NCBI RefSeq assembly: GCF_003576595.1
Contig: NZ_NQOU01000001.1
Coordinates: 622,337 to 686,336 of the forward strand
Length of the DNA stretch: 64,000 bases
Direction: 5' to 3'
Origin: Neopusillimonas maritima
GTDB lineage: Bacteria; Pseudomonadota; Gammaproteobacteria; Burkholderiales; Burkholderiaceae_B
The notes beneath the pieces are model-generated. The model was given only the letters and a program-made list of their open reading frames with translations. It ran no database searches and was not told where the DNA came from. A program made the translations under genes and the position numbers. Numbering within the stretch: position 1 is the first letter of the stretch; every line of letters starts with the position of its first letter. Shown one piece after another: positions 34,536-42,391 of the stretch.

Positions 34536-35957
34536 TTAACTTACAACCCAGGTATCTTTGGTTCCGCCGCCTTGCGACGAATTAACCACCAACGACCCTT
34601 TTTTTAGTGCTACACGCGTCAACCCACCTTGCACCATGGATATGCGTTTTGAACCCGTTAAAACGAACGGACGCAAATCGATGTGGCGCGGCGCAACCCC
34701 TTCTTCAACAAAAGTGGGGCATGTAGAAAGTGCCAGGGTGGGTTGCGCAATATAACGGGTTGGATCCGCCTTAATCAGGCTGCGAAATGTATCAAGCTCT
34801 TTTTTTGTCGCGTAAGGCCCAACCAGCATACCGTACCCTCCGGCTCCGTGCGTTTCTTTAACAACCAAATTGGATAAATTCGCCAATACATAACTGAGAT
34901 CTTCCGGACGCCGGCACACAAAGGTTTCCACGTTCTTAAGCAAAGGTTGTTCGCCCAAGTAAAACTGAATCATGTCTGGTACATAGGGGTACACCGACTT
35001 GTCATCGGCAATGCCCGTTCCAATTGCATTGCACAGCGTTACATTACCCGCACGGTAAACCGACATGAGACCTTTAACACCCAGTTGTGAGTCTTCACGA
35101 AAAACAGCCGGATCAAGAAAGTCATCATCAACGCGGCGGTAAATAACATCAACCCGCTGAGGGCCCCGCGTGGTACGCATATACAAATAATTGTCTTTCA
35201 CAAAAAGATCCGGCCCCTCAACCAGTTCGACACCCATTTGCTGAGCCAAAAAAGCATGCTCAAAATAGGCCGAGTTATACATACCGGGCGTAAGAACCAC
35301 AATTGTGGGGTCATCCACTCCCCCCGGTTCTGCACTGGTTAAGGCATCGAGCAATAAACTGGGATAATGCGCTATCGGCGTAATTCGATTGGACGCAAAA
35401 AGCTCGGGGAACAGGCGCATCATCATGCGCCTGTTTTCAAGCATGTAGCTCACTCCGGAAGGCACGCGAAGGTTGTCTTCAAGCACATAAAACTCACCAC
35501 TTCCCGCGCGAACAATATCAATTCCGGCAATATGCGCATAAATATTGTGGGGCACATCCAAACCCACCATTTCGGGACGAAACTGCGTGTTGGCAAGAAC
35601 CAGATCCTCAGGAATACGATTGGCGCGCAGAATATTTTGCTCGTGATAGATATCGTGCAAAAACATATTCAATGCCGTAACGCGCTGACGCAAGCCTTCT
35701 TCAAGCAAGGCCCACTCAGTTGCGGGAAAAATGCGCGGAATAATATCAAAAGGTATCGTACGCTCGGTACCCGCCTGATCACCGTACACGGCAAACGTAA
35801 TGCCAACCTGCTGAAAAATAAGCTCGGCTTCTTCCCTTTTATGGGTGATGTCCTGGAACGCCTGCTCTTTCAGCCAAGATTCAAACGCTTGATAGTGTGA
35901 ACGAACCGCCGGCTTAGTCACGCCCGGATTCACCCACATCTCGTCATAAAACGACAT
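34536..35957 (-). CDS. Circularly permuted type 2 ATP-grasp protein
   Basis: The start at 35957 (MSFYDEMWVNPGVTKPAVR) follows GGGGGA at a suitable distance; an in-frame TTG 12 bases upstream is an alternative. The 473-residue protein has the full set of conserved blocks of the DUF404/DUF407 type: GTERTIPFDIIPRIFPATEW, LRVPSGVSYMLENRR, VDVIYRRVDDDFLDP, KETHGAGGYGMLVGP and LVVNSSQGGGTKDTWV (each at most 20 residues long). These contain the basic, acidic and glycine-rich positions expected for ATP and Mg2+ binding in a permuted ATP-grasp fold. It is first in a leftward four-gene cluster. A peptide- or amide-bond-forming ligase is predicted from the family; the substrates are unknown. Confidence 0.94.
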   Translation of the reverse strand: MSFYDEMWVNPGVTKPAVRSHYQAFESWLKEQAFQDITHKREEAELIFQQVGITFAVYGDQAGTERTIPFDIIPRIFPATEWALLEEGLRQRVTALNMFLHDIYHEQNILRANRIPEDLVLANTQFRPEMVGLDVPHNIYAHIAGIDIVRAGSGEFYVLEDNLRVPSGVSYMLENRRMMMRLFPELFASNRITPIAHYPSLLLDALTSAEPGGVDDPTIVVLTPGMYNSAYFEHAFLAQQMGVELVEGPDLFVKDNYLYMRTTRGPQRVDVIYRRVDDDFLDPAVFREDSQLGVKGLMSVYRAGNVTLCNAIGTGIADDKSVYPYVPDMIQFYLGEQPLLKNVETFVCRRPEDLSYVLANLSNLVVKETHGAGGYGMLVGPYATKKELDTFRSLIKADPTRYIAQPTLALSTCPTFVEEGVAPRHIDLRPFVLTGSKRISMVQGGLTRVALKKGSLVVNSSQGGGTKDTWVVS

Positions 35958-36128
35958 GCATTCCCCCAATTGGAAAAGGTTGAACTCATTTTACATGCCG
36001 TCGTTGAACCTGGTTATCGCACTGCAGGCCCAATGTACCGACTTGTTTGCTGACGCCCAGCGGACACATTACACTCTTTGCTTTGCAATGGCAGACATTG
36101 CCTACCCACTTCTAAAACAGAACCCTGC

Positions 36129-36659
36129 ATGGACACCAAACCTAAAGGTCGCAGCATTCGCCCGAACCCCGACAACTGCCCATGGACAAATGTACAGGAA
36201 GACGGTCACAGCCTGACGGTTGACCAATTCCCCAGTACTGTCATCGTGCAGTTGGCCAACTCCTTGCGGCGTGAGGTAACAACCAAATATGCAGAAAAAT
36301 ATGGCCTGACGGTTTCTGAGTGGCGATTATTATCGCTATTGGCGCGATTTGCACCCATTCCATTCGGCGAATTGGTAGCCTTGTCGGGCTCGGATAAGGC
36401 TTTGGTCAGCCGAACCTTGCGCGCGCTCGAACAACACGGCTTCTGCAAAGTTCAGCCGGAACCGGGCGGCCACAAGAAAAAACTGATATGTGAGATTACG
36501 CATGCAGGACTGGCCAAACATGAAATCGTCATGCCGGTGGCCCAACGATTGCAAGCCGCCGTCCTGGCGCAACTGACCAAAACCGAACGCGAAATAATGT
36601 ATTCCGCGCTCATGAAACTGCATGACGCTTGCGATAGCGGCAAACTGACACTCGATTAA
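36129..36659 (+). CDS. MarR-family transcriptional regulator
   Basis: The start MDTKPKGRSIRPNPDN at 36129 yields 176 residues. A winged helix-turn-helix covers about residues 60-125, with LTVSEWRLLSLLARF, SDKALVSRTLRALEQHGF (recognition helix) and the wing VQPEPGGHKKKLICEIT; flanking helices form the usual dimer interface. MarR proteins usually repress a neighbouring operon and are released by a small aromatic or phenolic ligand. It lies 103 bases upstream of the molybdenum hydroxylase operon on the same strand, with a palindrome between. A tail of about 20 polar residues precedes the first helix. Regulation of the operon is inferred from position. Confidence 0.92.
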   Translation: MDTKPKGRSIRPNPDNCPWTNVQEDGHSLTVDQFPSTVIVQLANSLRREVTTKYAEKYGLTVSEWRLLSLLARFAPIPFGELVALSGSDKALVSRTLRALEQHGFCKVQPEPGGHKKKLICEITHAGLAKHEIVMPVAQRLQAAVLAQLTKTEREIMYSALMKLHDACDSGKLTLD

Positions 36660-36694
36660 AGTTTTACAAAAACAATTTAATTGATGTTTATCCT

Positions 36695-36712
36695 ATGTTG
36701 ACACATCAACAT
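36695..36712. promoter_or_regulatory. Perfect palindrome, candidate MarR operator
   Basis: ATGTTGACACATCAACAT has perfect seven-base arms around a four-base centre. It lies between the MarR gene and the hydroxylase operon, 51 bases before the latter's start, and contains TTGACA, which could serve as a -35 element. A related half-site TTGATGT occurs at 36681-36687. Confidence 0.65.
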
Positions 36713-36762
36713 AATTCGCGCTAACGTGCGCCTACAATCATACGACACAGGGAGCTTGCACC

Positions 36763-39063
36763 ATGAGCGAATCCATTATCGGCGCATGCATTCCGCAAGT
36801 AACAGCCCGCACCAAAGTTTCCGGTACAGCCCAATATGCGGGCGACCTGAAAATGGCGGGCATGCTACACGGCAAAGTATTGCGCAGCCCCTATCCCCAC
36901 GCGCGGATCATTAGCATCGACACGTCGCGCGCCAAGGCCCTCAAGGGTGTCAAAGCCGTCCTGACAGGTGAAGACACCCCCACACGCATGTGGGGTTCTG
37001 CACGTAAAGAGCGGCGTATTCTTGCCGCCGGCAAAGTCCGGTTTGCAGGCGAGGAAGTGGCCGCAGTCGCCGCCGTCAGTGATGAAATCGCCCGCGACGC
37101 GCTTGAGCTGATTCGCGTTGAGTACGAAGAGCTACCCACTTTGCTCGACCCCTTTTCCGCGCTGGAGCCGGGCGCCATTGAAATTCACGACGGAACCGGC
37201 AATATCGCTTATGAAACCCATGTTGACCGGGGTAACGTGGACAAAGGCTTTGATTCAGCAGCCGCTATTTACGAAGCCACGTATGAAATGCCCCCCCAAT
37301 ACCCGGGTTATCTGGAGCCTATGGGCACCCTGGCTGCCGTCGACGGCGATGGTCGCATTACCGTTTGGGCACCCACACAATCTGTATTCATGTCGCGCTC
37401 GCGCCTTGCCGAAGCGCTTGATGTCCCTCATTCACGCGTTCGATTCATTCAAACCATGACAGGCGGTGCGTTTGGCGCCAAAGCCGTTGAAGACGCCAAC
37501 ACACCCATTGCGGCGCTGCTGGCATTGAAAACCGGCAAGCCGGTACGTTTGGTAAACACACGCCTTGAAGACTTTCTAGGCGCTCCAACCAGCATGGGCG
37601 CCACCGTTTGGCTTCGCATGGGGGTTTCAAAAGAGGGCCTCATCGTTGCCAAAGACTCCATGATTATCGGCAACAACGGCGCCTACACCGGGCTGGCCTC
37701 ACATGTCATTCACGTTACTTCCATGCGCAGCGACTCAATGCACCGCATCGAAAACGTACGGGCGCGCGGCAAGCTGGTTTACACCAACCATATCCCCAGC
37801 GGCGCATTCCGAGGTTTTGGCGGACAGCAAATGGCTTTCCCCTTGAATAGCCACCTTACGATGTTGGCTGAAAAAATTGGCATGGACCCGGTTGAAATGC
37901 AATTGCGCAATGCCATCCAAACGGGCGATACCAGCGTGCATGGTTGGGTCATGCGTAGCTGCGGGCTGTCCGACTGCATCAAGCAGTCCACTGAAGCCAT
38001 TGGGTGGGCCGATAAACGGGGTTCCAATAAATCAGCCCCAGGAACAGGAGCAATTAAGCGTGGGTTGGGAGTTGCGGCCGGCATACACGTTAGTGCCAAT
38101 CGGCAATTAGGCAACTGGGACGGCTCCACCGCCGTGGTAAAAATGAACGAGGATGGCCGGGTGACACTTTTATCGGCCGAATCGGATATGGGGCAAGGCG
38201 CCACGACCATGATGGCACAAGTCTGTGCGCATGAGCTGGGCATTCCAATCAGCCACGTCACCGTATCGCAACCCGACAGCGACGTATCTCCGTTCGGTAT
38301 TGGTGCCATTGCGTCGCGCGTCACAATTATCGCTGGGAACGCCGTTCGAATGGCCGCCAGTGAAGCGCGAGAAAAACTGTTTGCCGTGGTTGCGGAAAAA
38401 CTGAACGTTCAAGCCTCTGAGCTTCAGGTCGAGAACGGAGCCATTGTCGTCAAGAACAATCGCGAACAATTCGTATCACTACCCGACGCGGTGCGTTTGC
38501 ATTTATTCCGACACGGCGGCGAAGGCGTCTACGCCAAAGCCACTTACGACCCACCTACTGTCATGGCCGACAAAAACTATTACGGCGACGTCGCGCCTGC
38601 CTATTCATTTGCCGCCCAGGCAGTTGAAGTGGAAGTGGATACTGAAACCGGGCAAGTACGATTAGTGCAGAGCTACACGTCGGATGACTGCGGCAAAGCC
38701 TTGAACCCCATGGCGGTACACGGACAAACCTCGGGGGCCACAGCCCAATCAACCGGGTGGGCGCTCTATGAAAATCTCGACTTCCAGGACGGCCGCCTGA
38801 TGAACGGCAACTTTGCCGACTACAACATGCCAACGGCCAATTCCGTCCCTACCCTGCAAAGCGGCATTATTGAGTCGAACGACCCCAACGGGCCTTACGG
38901 AGCGAAAGGTGCGAGCGAAACGGCCATTCTGCCCGGCGCGGCGGCCATCGCAAACGCGGTTTACGATGCCATTGGAGTCCGTATCAACTCGCTGCCCATT
39001 ACGCCCGAAAAAGTTCTCGCAGCATTGCGCGAAAAACGCAATGAAGGAGCGAATCATGCATGA
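36763..39063 (+). CDS. Molybdenum hydroxylase large subunit (xanthine dehydrogenase family)
   Basis: The 766-residue product is the molybdopterin cytosine dinucleotide-binding subunit of a three-part Mo hydroxylase. Typical blocks are GGAFGAK at 234-240, GAFRGFGG at 347-354 and PYGAKGASE ending with the presumed catalytic Glu719. The loop that reads AYxCSFR in true CO dehydrogenases and AYRGAGR in form II enzymes is GAFRGFG here, as in xanthine- or aldehyde-type enzymes, so a CO dehydrogenase role is unlikely. It is the first of four overlapping genes (L-M-S-G order). The substrate may be an N-heterocycle, an aldehyde or another aromatic compound. It overlaps the FAD subunit gene by eight bases. 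Confidence 0.93.
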   Translation: MSESIIGACIPQVTARTKVSGTAQYAGDLKMAGMLHGKVLRSPYPHARIISIDTSRAKALKGVKAVLTGEDTPTRMWGSARKERRILAAGKVRFAGEEVAAVAAVSDEIARDALELIRVEYEELPTLLDPFSALEPGAIEIHDGTGNIAYETHVDRGNVDKGFDSAAAIYEATYEMPPQYPGYLEPMGTLAAVDGDGRITVWAPTQSVFMSRSRLAEALDVPHSRVRFIQTMTGGAFGAKAVEDANTPIAALLALKTGKPVRLVNTRLEDFLGAPTSMGATVWLRMGVSKEGLIVAKDSMIIGNNGAYTGLASHVIHVTSMRSDSMHRIENVRARGKLVYTNHIPSGAFRGFGGQQMAFPLNSHLTMLAEKIGMDPVEMQLRNAIQTGDTSVHGWVMRSCGLSDCIKQSTEAIGWADKRGSNKSAPGTGAIKRGLGVAAGIHVSANRQLGNWDGSTAVVKMNEDGRVTLLSAESDMGQGATTMMAQVCAHELGIPISHVTVSQPDSDVSPFGIGAIASRVTIIAGNAVRMAASEAREKLFAVVAEKLNVQASELQVENGAIVVKNNREQFVSLPDAVRLHLFRHGGEGVYAKATYDPPTVMADKNYYGDVAPAYSFAAQAVEVEVDTETGQVRLVQSYTSDDCGKALNPMAVHGQTSGATAQSTGWALYENLDFQDGRLMNGNFADYNMPTANSVPTLQSGIIESNDPNGPYGAKGASETAILPGAAAIANAVYDAIGVRINSLPITPEKVLAALREKRNEGANHA

Positions 39064-39943
39064 TTTTGAATATCTGGAACCGACAACAGCGCAAGACGCA
39101 TGCAAAATGCTGGCCGATTTTGGCGAGGATAGCCGGATTATTGCAGGTGGAACCGCACTACTGCTGGGTATGCGGCAACGCATGTTGTCACCGTCTCACT
39201 TAATTTCCCTGGGTAAGCTCGATAACCTGCGAAAAATTGAGTTTGAAGAAGGTGTCGGCCTTCAAATTGGCGCATTGGTACGCCATGCCGATATCGCTCG
39301 ATCTGAAGTAATTAATCAACATTTCCCAATCCTGGCCAGCATGGCCTCGCGTCTGGCCAATCCACAAGTGCGGAACGCGGGCACTATTGGGGGTAATCTC
39401 TGTTACGGCGACCCTGCTACCGACCCACCCGGCTGCCTGTTGGCGCTGGGCGCTCAAATTGTCGTTATGGGTCCGAAAGGAGAACGATGCCTGGCAATTG
39501 AAGATTTTCTGGTGGATTATTTTCAAACCGCACTGGAACCTGATGAAATCGTAACCCACATCCTGATTCCCGCTTTACCTGGCAATGTTCTCGGATCCTA
39601 CACTCGCTTTCTTAGAACACCAGCCGAACATCGGCCATTAGTGAATATTGCATTATTGGCCCAAACAGCAGACCGCAAAACATGCGGGCAAATTCGCATT
39701 GCCATGGGCGCCTCAACCACGACGGCTACCCGCCTTGACAAGGCCGAAGCCTATCTTGAGGGCAAAACCATCACCACCGAGGTCTGTGCGCAGGCAGCCG
39801 ATCTTGCCGTACAAGACTTATCAACCATATCCGACTCCCGAGGCTCCGCCGAATACCGCCTGGAAATGACGCGTGTTGTATTGCGTCGCTCTCTCGGCGC
39901 TTTGTTTAACCTCGATCAGCAACAAGGAGCGATCTATGAGTAA
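39056..39943 (+). CDS. Molybdenum hydroxylase FAD-binding (medium) subunit
   Basis: The start at 39056 follows AAGGAG and lies in the end of the large subunit gene. The 295 residues form an FAD-binding domain of the vanillyl-alcohol-oxidase/CoxM type, with AGGTALLLGMRQR near residues 31-43 and NAGTIGGNLCYGDPATD near 107-123, which contact the FAD. A CO_deh_flav_C-type domain closes the chain. The insert holding an extra 4Fe-4S cluster in 4-hydroxybenzoyl-CoA reductase is absent. It passes electrons from the 2Fe-2S subunit to an acceptor. The next gene starts inside its last eight bases. Confidence 0.94.
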   Translation: MHDFEYLEPTTAQDACKMLADFGEDSRIIAGGTALLLGMRQRMLSPSHLISLGKLDNLRKIEFEEGVGLQIGALVRHADIARSEVINQHFPILASMASRLANPQVRNAGTIGGNLCYGDPATDPPGCLLALGAQIVVMGPKGERCLAIEDFLVDYFQTALEPDEIVTHILIPALPGNVLGSYTRFLRTPAEHRPLVNIALLAQTADRKTCGQIRIAMGASTTTATRLDKAEAYLEGKTITTEVCAQAADLAVQDLSTISDSRGSAEYRLEMTRVVLRRSLGALFNLDQQQGAIYE

Positions 39944-40412
39944 ACATACAATCGACGTGACCGTAAATGGCGAGGAAATGACGGTTGAGGTCGCTTCCCG
40001 ACGTTTACTGTCCGACTTTCTTCGAGACGATTTAAACCTGACAGGCACGAAACGAGGCTGCGAAACCGGCATTTGCGGCGCATGCTCAGTCATTGTCGAC
40101 GGTGAGGTGGTGAAATCGTGCCTGTCGCTCGCGGTGCAAGCCAATGGCAAAGACATTACGACGATCGAAGGGCTATCACAAGACGGGCAACTACATCCGG
40201 TGCAAGAATCATTTATGAACTGTGGTGGTTTGCAATGCGGCTATTGCACGCCCGGTTTCATCATGACGGCAACCGCCATGCTCAATCACACCCCCAATCC
40301 CACTGAAGAAGAGATCCGCGAAGGCCTGAACGGCAATTTATGCCGTTGCACCGGCTATGTGGGTATTGTTGAGTCCATCCAATCCGCAGCAGGAAAATTA
40401 AATGGAAATTGA
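39936..40412 (+). CDS. Molybdenum hydroxylase 2Fe-2S (small) subunit
   Basis: The start at 39936 follows AAGGAGCG. The 158-residue protein binds two 2Fe-2S clusters: the plant-ferredoxin-like one through Cys42, Cys47, Cys50 and Cys62, and the second through Cys101, Cys104, Cys136 and Cys138 (GYCTPGF and NLCRCTGY). All eight cysteines are present, so it should be functional. No Tat signal is visible on any subunit, indicating a cytoplasmic enzyme. It overlaps the FAD subunit gene by eight bases and the CoxG-like gene by eleven. Confidence 0.96.
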   Translation: MSKHTIDVTVNGEEMTVEVASRRLLSDFLRDDLNLTGTKRGCETGICGACSVIVDGEVVKSCLSLAVQANGKDITTIEGLSQDGQLHPVQESFMNCGGLQCGYCTPGFIMTATAMLNHTPNPTEEEIREGLNGNLCRCTGYVGIVESIQSAAGKLNGN

Positions 40413-40992
40413 AAAGAAAATGACAATTGCGGCGCCCAGGGAAAAAGTTTGGGCCATGCTGCTCGACCCTAATGTCATGGGCGCCTGTGTTCCGGGCATG
40501 GAATCAATTGACGTTATTAGCGATACAGAATATCTGGTCAGCATCCACGTCAAAATGTCGTTCATCAGTGCTCGCTTCAAAGTCCGCACCTTTGTGGTTG
40601 AAACGCGCCGGCCCGAGTACCTGAAAAGCGAAGGTAAAGGGGAAGACTCCAGCCTGACCAGCTCGCTAAAACACACCAGCGAAGTCTTTCTTACTGAGTT
40701 AGGCCCCAACGAAACCGAATTTCGCACAATCGTGAACGTTGAGCTTCTTGGCCGTCTGGGCAGTTTCGGCATGAATATGGTGAAAACCAAAGCCGACCGC
40801 ATGTGGGACGATTTCGGCCGCAAACTGGCTGAGCGTATCACGGGCGAAATCCAGCCGGAACCTGCGACAACGAACAAAACCCCATCCACGGCCGAAGACG
40901 AAAGCACATCGGAAGACCAAACCGGCGCTGGTGGAGCCGACAAGGGTTCTTTAATGTCCCGCATGCGTTCGGTATTCGGCTCCTCGTCGTAA
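40402..40992 (+). CDS. CoxG-like SRPBCC-domain protein
   Basis: A 196-residue member of the CoxG (carbon monoxide dehydrogenase subunit G) branch of the START/SRPBCC fold: EIEKKMTIAAPREKVWAML opens the domain, and DPNVMGACVPGMESIDVI is the family's G-C-x-P-G motif. CoxG anchors the Mo hydroxylase to the membrane, linking it to quinone electron transfer in Oligotropha. A Thr/Glu/Ser/Gly-rich linker follows after about residue 150 and ends in a short basic amphipathic stretch, SLMSRMRSVFG, which could bind membranes. It is the last gene of the hydroxylase operon and overlaps the small subunit gene by 11 bases. Confidence 0.9.
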   Translation: MEIEKKMTIAAPREKVWAMLLDPNVMGACVPGMESIDVISDTEYLVSIHVKMSFISARFKVRTFVVETRRPEYLKSEGKGEDSSLTSSLKHTSEVFLTELGPNETEFRTIVNVELLGRLGSFGMNMVKTKADRMWDDFGRKLAERITGEIQPEPATTNKTPSTAEDESTSEDQTGAGGADKGSLMSRMRSVFGSSS

Positions 40993-41027
40993 AATAGGGT
41001 ATTGGCAATTAATACCGTTTCAGCGCA

Positions 41028-41456
41028 ATGTTCAATCCTTCACGAGAGCAAGTTCGCACATTTTTTACCGAGTCATGGCAAAAGCATCTGAATAATCAGG
41101 TGCTGACGCCCCTTGAAACAATGGCGGTCGACTGGATTCAGCAACATCCTGAATACCACGATGAATTATTGCGCAAAGACGCCCTGAACGCCGAATACAC
41201 TGTGGAAAGCGGTCGAACCAACCCCTTTCTTCATCTGTCGATGCATCTGGCTATTTCAGAACAACTCTCAATCGACCACCCGCCCGGCATTCGTGCAGCA
41301 CACAACTCACTGGCACAAAAAGTGGGCGCCCATGAAGCGGCGCATGAAATAATGGAATGTTTGGGTGAAGTCGTGTGGGAGGCCCAACGCTTGGGCAAGC
41401 CTTTCGATAACGACACCTACCTGGAGCTGATTCAGCGCCGTGCAACTCGGAACTGA
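41028..41456 (+). CDS. DUF1841 family protein
   Basis: A 142-residue soluble protein that opens MFNPSREQVRTFFTESWQKH and has NPFLHLSMHLAISEQLSIDHPPGIR and HEAAHEIMECLGEVVWEAQR as conserved blocks (the first two spans are parts of one region, residues 65-90). This matches the DUF1841 family, common in betaproteobacteria, with several His and Glu that could bind a metal, though no function is known. It starts 35 bases after the CoxG-like gene and may be read through from that operon, but it is widespread without it. A bidirectional terminator follows. Confidence 0.85.
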   Translation: MFNPSREQVRTFFTESWQKHLNNQVLTPLETMAVDWIQQHPEYHDELLRKDALNAEYTVESGRTNPFLHLSMHLAISEQLSIDHPPGIRAAHNSLAQKVGAHEAAHEIMECLGEVVWEAQRLGKPFDNDTYLELIQRRATRN

Positions 41457-41464
41457 ATTAATTC

Positions 41465-41496
41465 AAAAAAGGGCGCCGTATACAGCGCCCGTTTTT
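41465..41496. terminator. Bidirectional terminator between DUF1841 gene and cytochrome gene
   Basis: The stem GGGCGC (41471-41476) with GCGCCC (41485-41490) is flanked by A5-6 on the left and T5 on the right, so it can end transcription from both the rightward DUF1841 gene and the leftward cytochrome pair. Confidence 0.8.
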
Positions 41497-41526
41497 CAAT
41501 AAAATTATCGGCGAAAGCCGAAAACG

Positions 41527-41886
41527 TTACTTGGTGCTAAGCGGCGAAGGCAAGCTGGACAACCAGGCAGCGATGTTTTTCATATCCTGACCGGACAGCT
41601 GGGCAGCGAACGCCCCCATAATGGCGTTTTTACGTACATTGGCTGAAGCCGGGTCGCCTTGCTGACCTCTTTGGTAGGCGCGCAGCGCATGCTCCAGGTA
41701 GTCGGCATGCTGGCCGGCCAAAATAGGATAAGCAGGCATGGTGGGTGTTTTGGCATCGGCACCATGGCAACTGGCACAGTTGAATTTCTGATAAGCCGCC
41801 TGACCGGCCGCCAAATCAGCTGCGGAAGCCAAAGGAGCTACCGCCAACAACGCCGAACCCAACAGGGCGAGTGTTAGTTTCTTCAT
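41527..41886 (-). CDS. Small periplasmic class I cytochrome c
   Basis: A 119-residue precursor with a Sec signal peptide (cleavage after Ala-Ser-Ala, residue 22) and one haem-binding site, C37-A-S-C40-H41. The distal Met is probably the one in NAIMGAFAAQLS near residue 89. The fold resembles half of a cytochrome c4 (AYPILAGQHADYLEHALRAY). It lies 12 bases after a second small cytochrome c gene, and each is like one half of a dihaem c4, so together they may serve the same electron-carrier role to a terminal oxidase. The neighbouring Mo hydroxylase is cytoplasmic and need not be linked. Confidence 0.92.
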   Translation of the reverse strand: MKKLTLALLGSALLAVAPLASAADLAAGQAAYQKFNCASCHGADAKTPTMPAYPILAGQHADYLEHALRAYQRGQQGDPASANVRKNAIMGAFAAQLSGQDMKNIAAWLSSLPSPLSTK

Positions 41887-41898
41887 GAAAGCTCCCGA

Positions 41899-42249
41899 TT
41901 ATTTGAGGTTGGAATAATAAGCAGCCAGGTCGGCCATATCTTGCTCAGACAGGCTTTTGGCAATGGCTTCCATCGTAGGGAAGCTTCTTGCACCACTGGC
42001 ATATTCCTTCAGCGCCGCCACAATGTACTCGGCGTTTTGCCCAGCAATTTTGGGCACATGATAAACCTCGGGAAAGCTGGACTTGTACCCTTCAATGCTA
42101 TGGCAACCAATGCACATGGACACTTTGTTTACAGCCGCTTTCGCATTGGCTGCTCCAGATTCCTGAGCCTGAACCTGCCCGATGAACCCACAGGATGCCA
42201 TAACGGCCAGCGCAGACAGCGTGCGCGTCATTTTTGTTCGCAACTTCAT
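41899..42249 (-). CDS. Small periplasmic class I cytochrome c
   Basis: The start at 42249 gives MKLRTKMTRTLSALAVMAS, a signal peptide cleaved near residue 28 (VQAQ); a longer frame upstream lacks sense. The mature protein has one haem site, C46-I-G-C49-H50, then KIAGQNAEYIVAALKEYAS and a probable Met ligand in SFPTMEAIAKSLS. The SIEGYKSSFPEVYHVPKI stretch after the haem is typical of the c4/c553-like group. It is 116 residues long and is read first in the leftward cytochrome pair. Confidence 0.92.
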   Translation of the reverse strand: MKLRTKMTRTLSALAVMASCGFIGQVQAQESGAANAKAAVNKVSMCIGCHSIEGYKSSFPEVYHVPKIAGQNAEYIVAALKEYASGARSFPTMEAIAKSLSEQDMADLAAYYSNLK

Positions 42250-42319
42250 AGTAGCTCTTGTTTGGCGGTAAATAAACGACCGACCACCCCTGGGTGACCG
42301 ACAAATCCTTAGAATTGTA

Positions 42320-42358
42320 CGATAATTATCGACACTACCGTTAACTGATTGGTTAACG
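42320..42358. promoter_or_regulatory. Two palindromes between the cytochrome pair and the moxR gene
   Basis: CGATAATTATCG (42320-42331) is a perfect 12-base palindrome. Eight bases on, CGTTAAC (42339-42345) and GTTAACG (42352-42358) are perfect arms six bases apart. Both lie in the 142-base divergent promoter region and look like binding sites for dimeric regulators; the regulator is unknown. Confidence 0.45.
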
Positions 42359-42391
42359 TTGCGTGAACTGCATTTTAATACGGACTTTTTC

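Noticed and set aside
39056-39943. 4-hydroxybenzoyl-CoA reductase FAD subunit
   Set aside because: The insert with four cysteines for the extra 4Fe-4S cluster is absent, and the neighbours carry no CoA-ligase or phenol pathway genes.
36763-40992. Aerobic CO dehydrogenase (coxLMSG)
   Set aside because: The large-subunit loop is GAFRGFG, lacking the AYxCSFR form I and AYRGAGR form II signatures, so only a general Mo hydroxylase call is supported.
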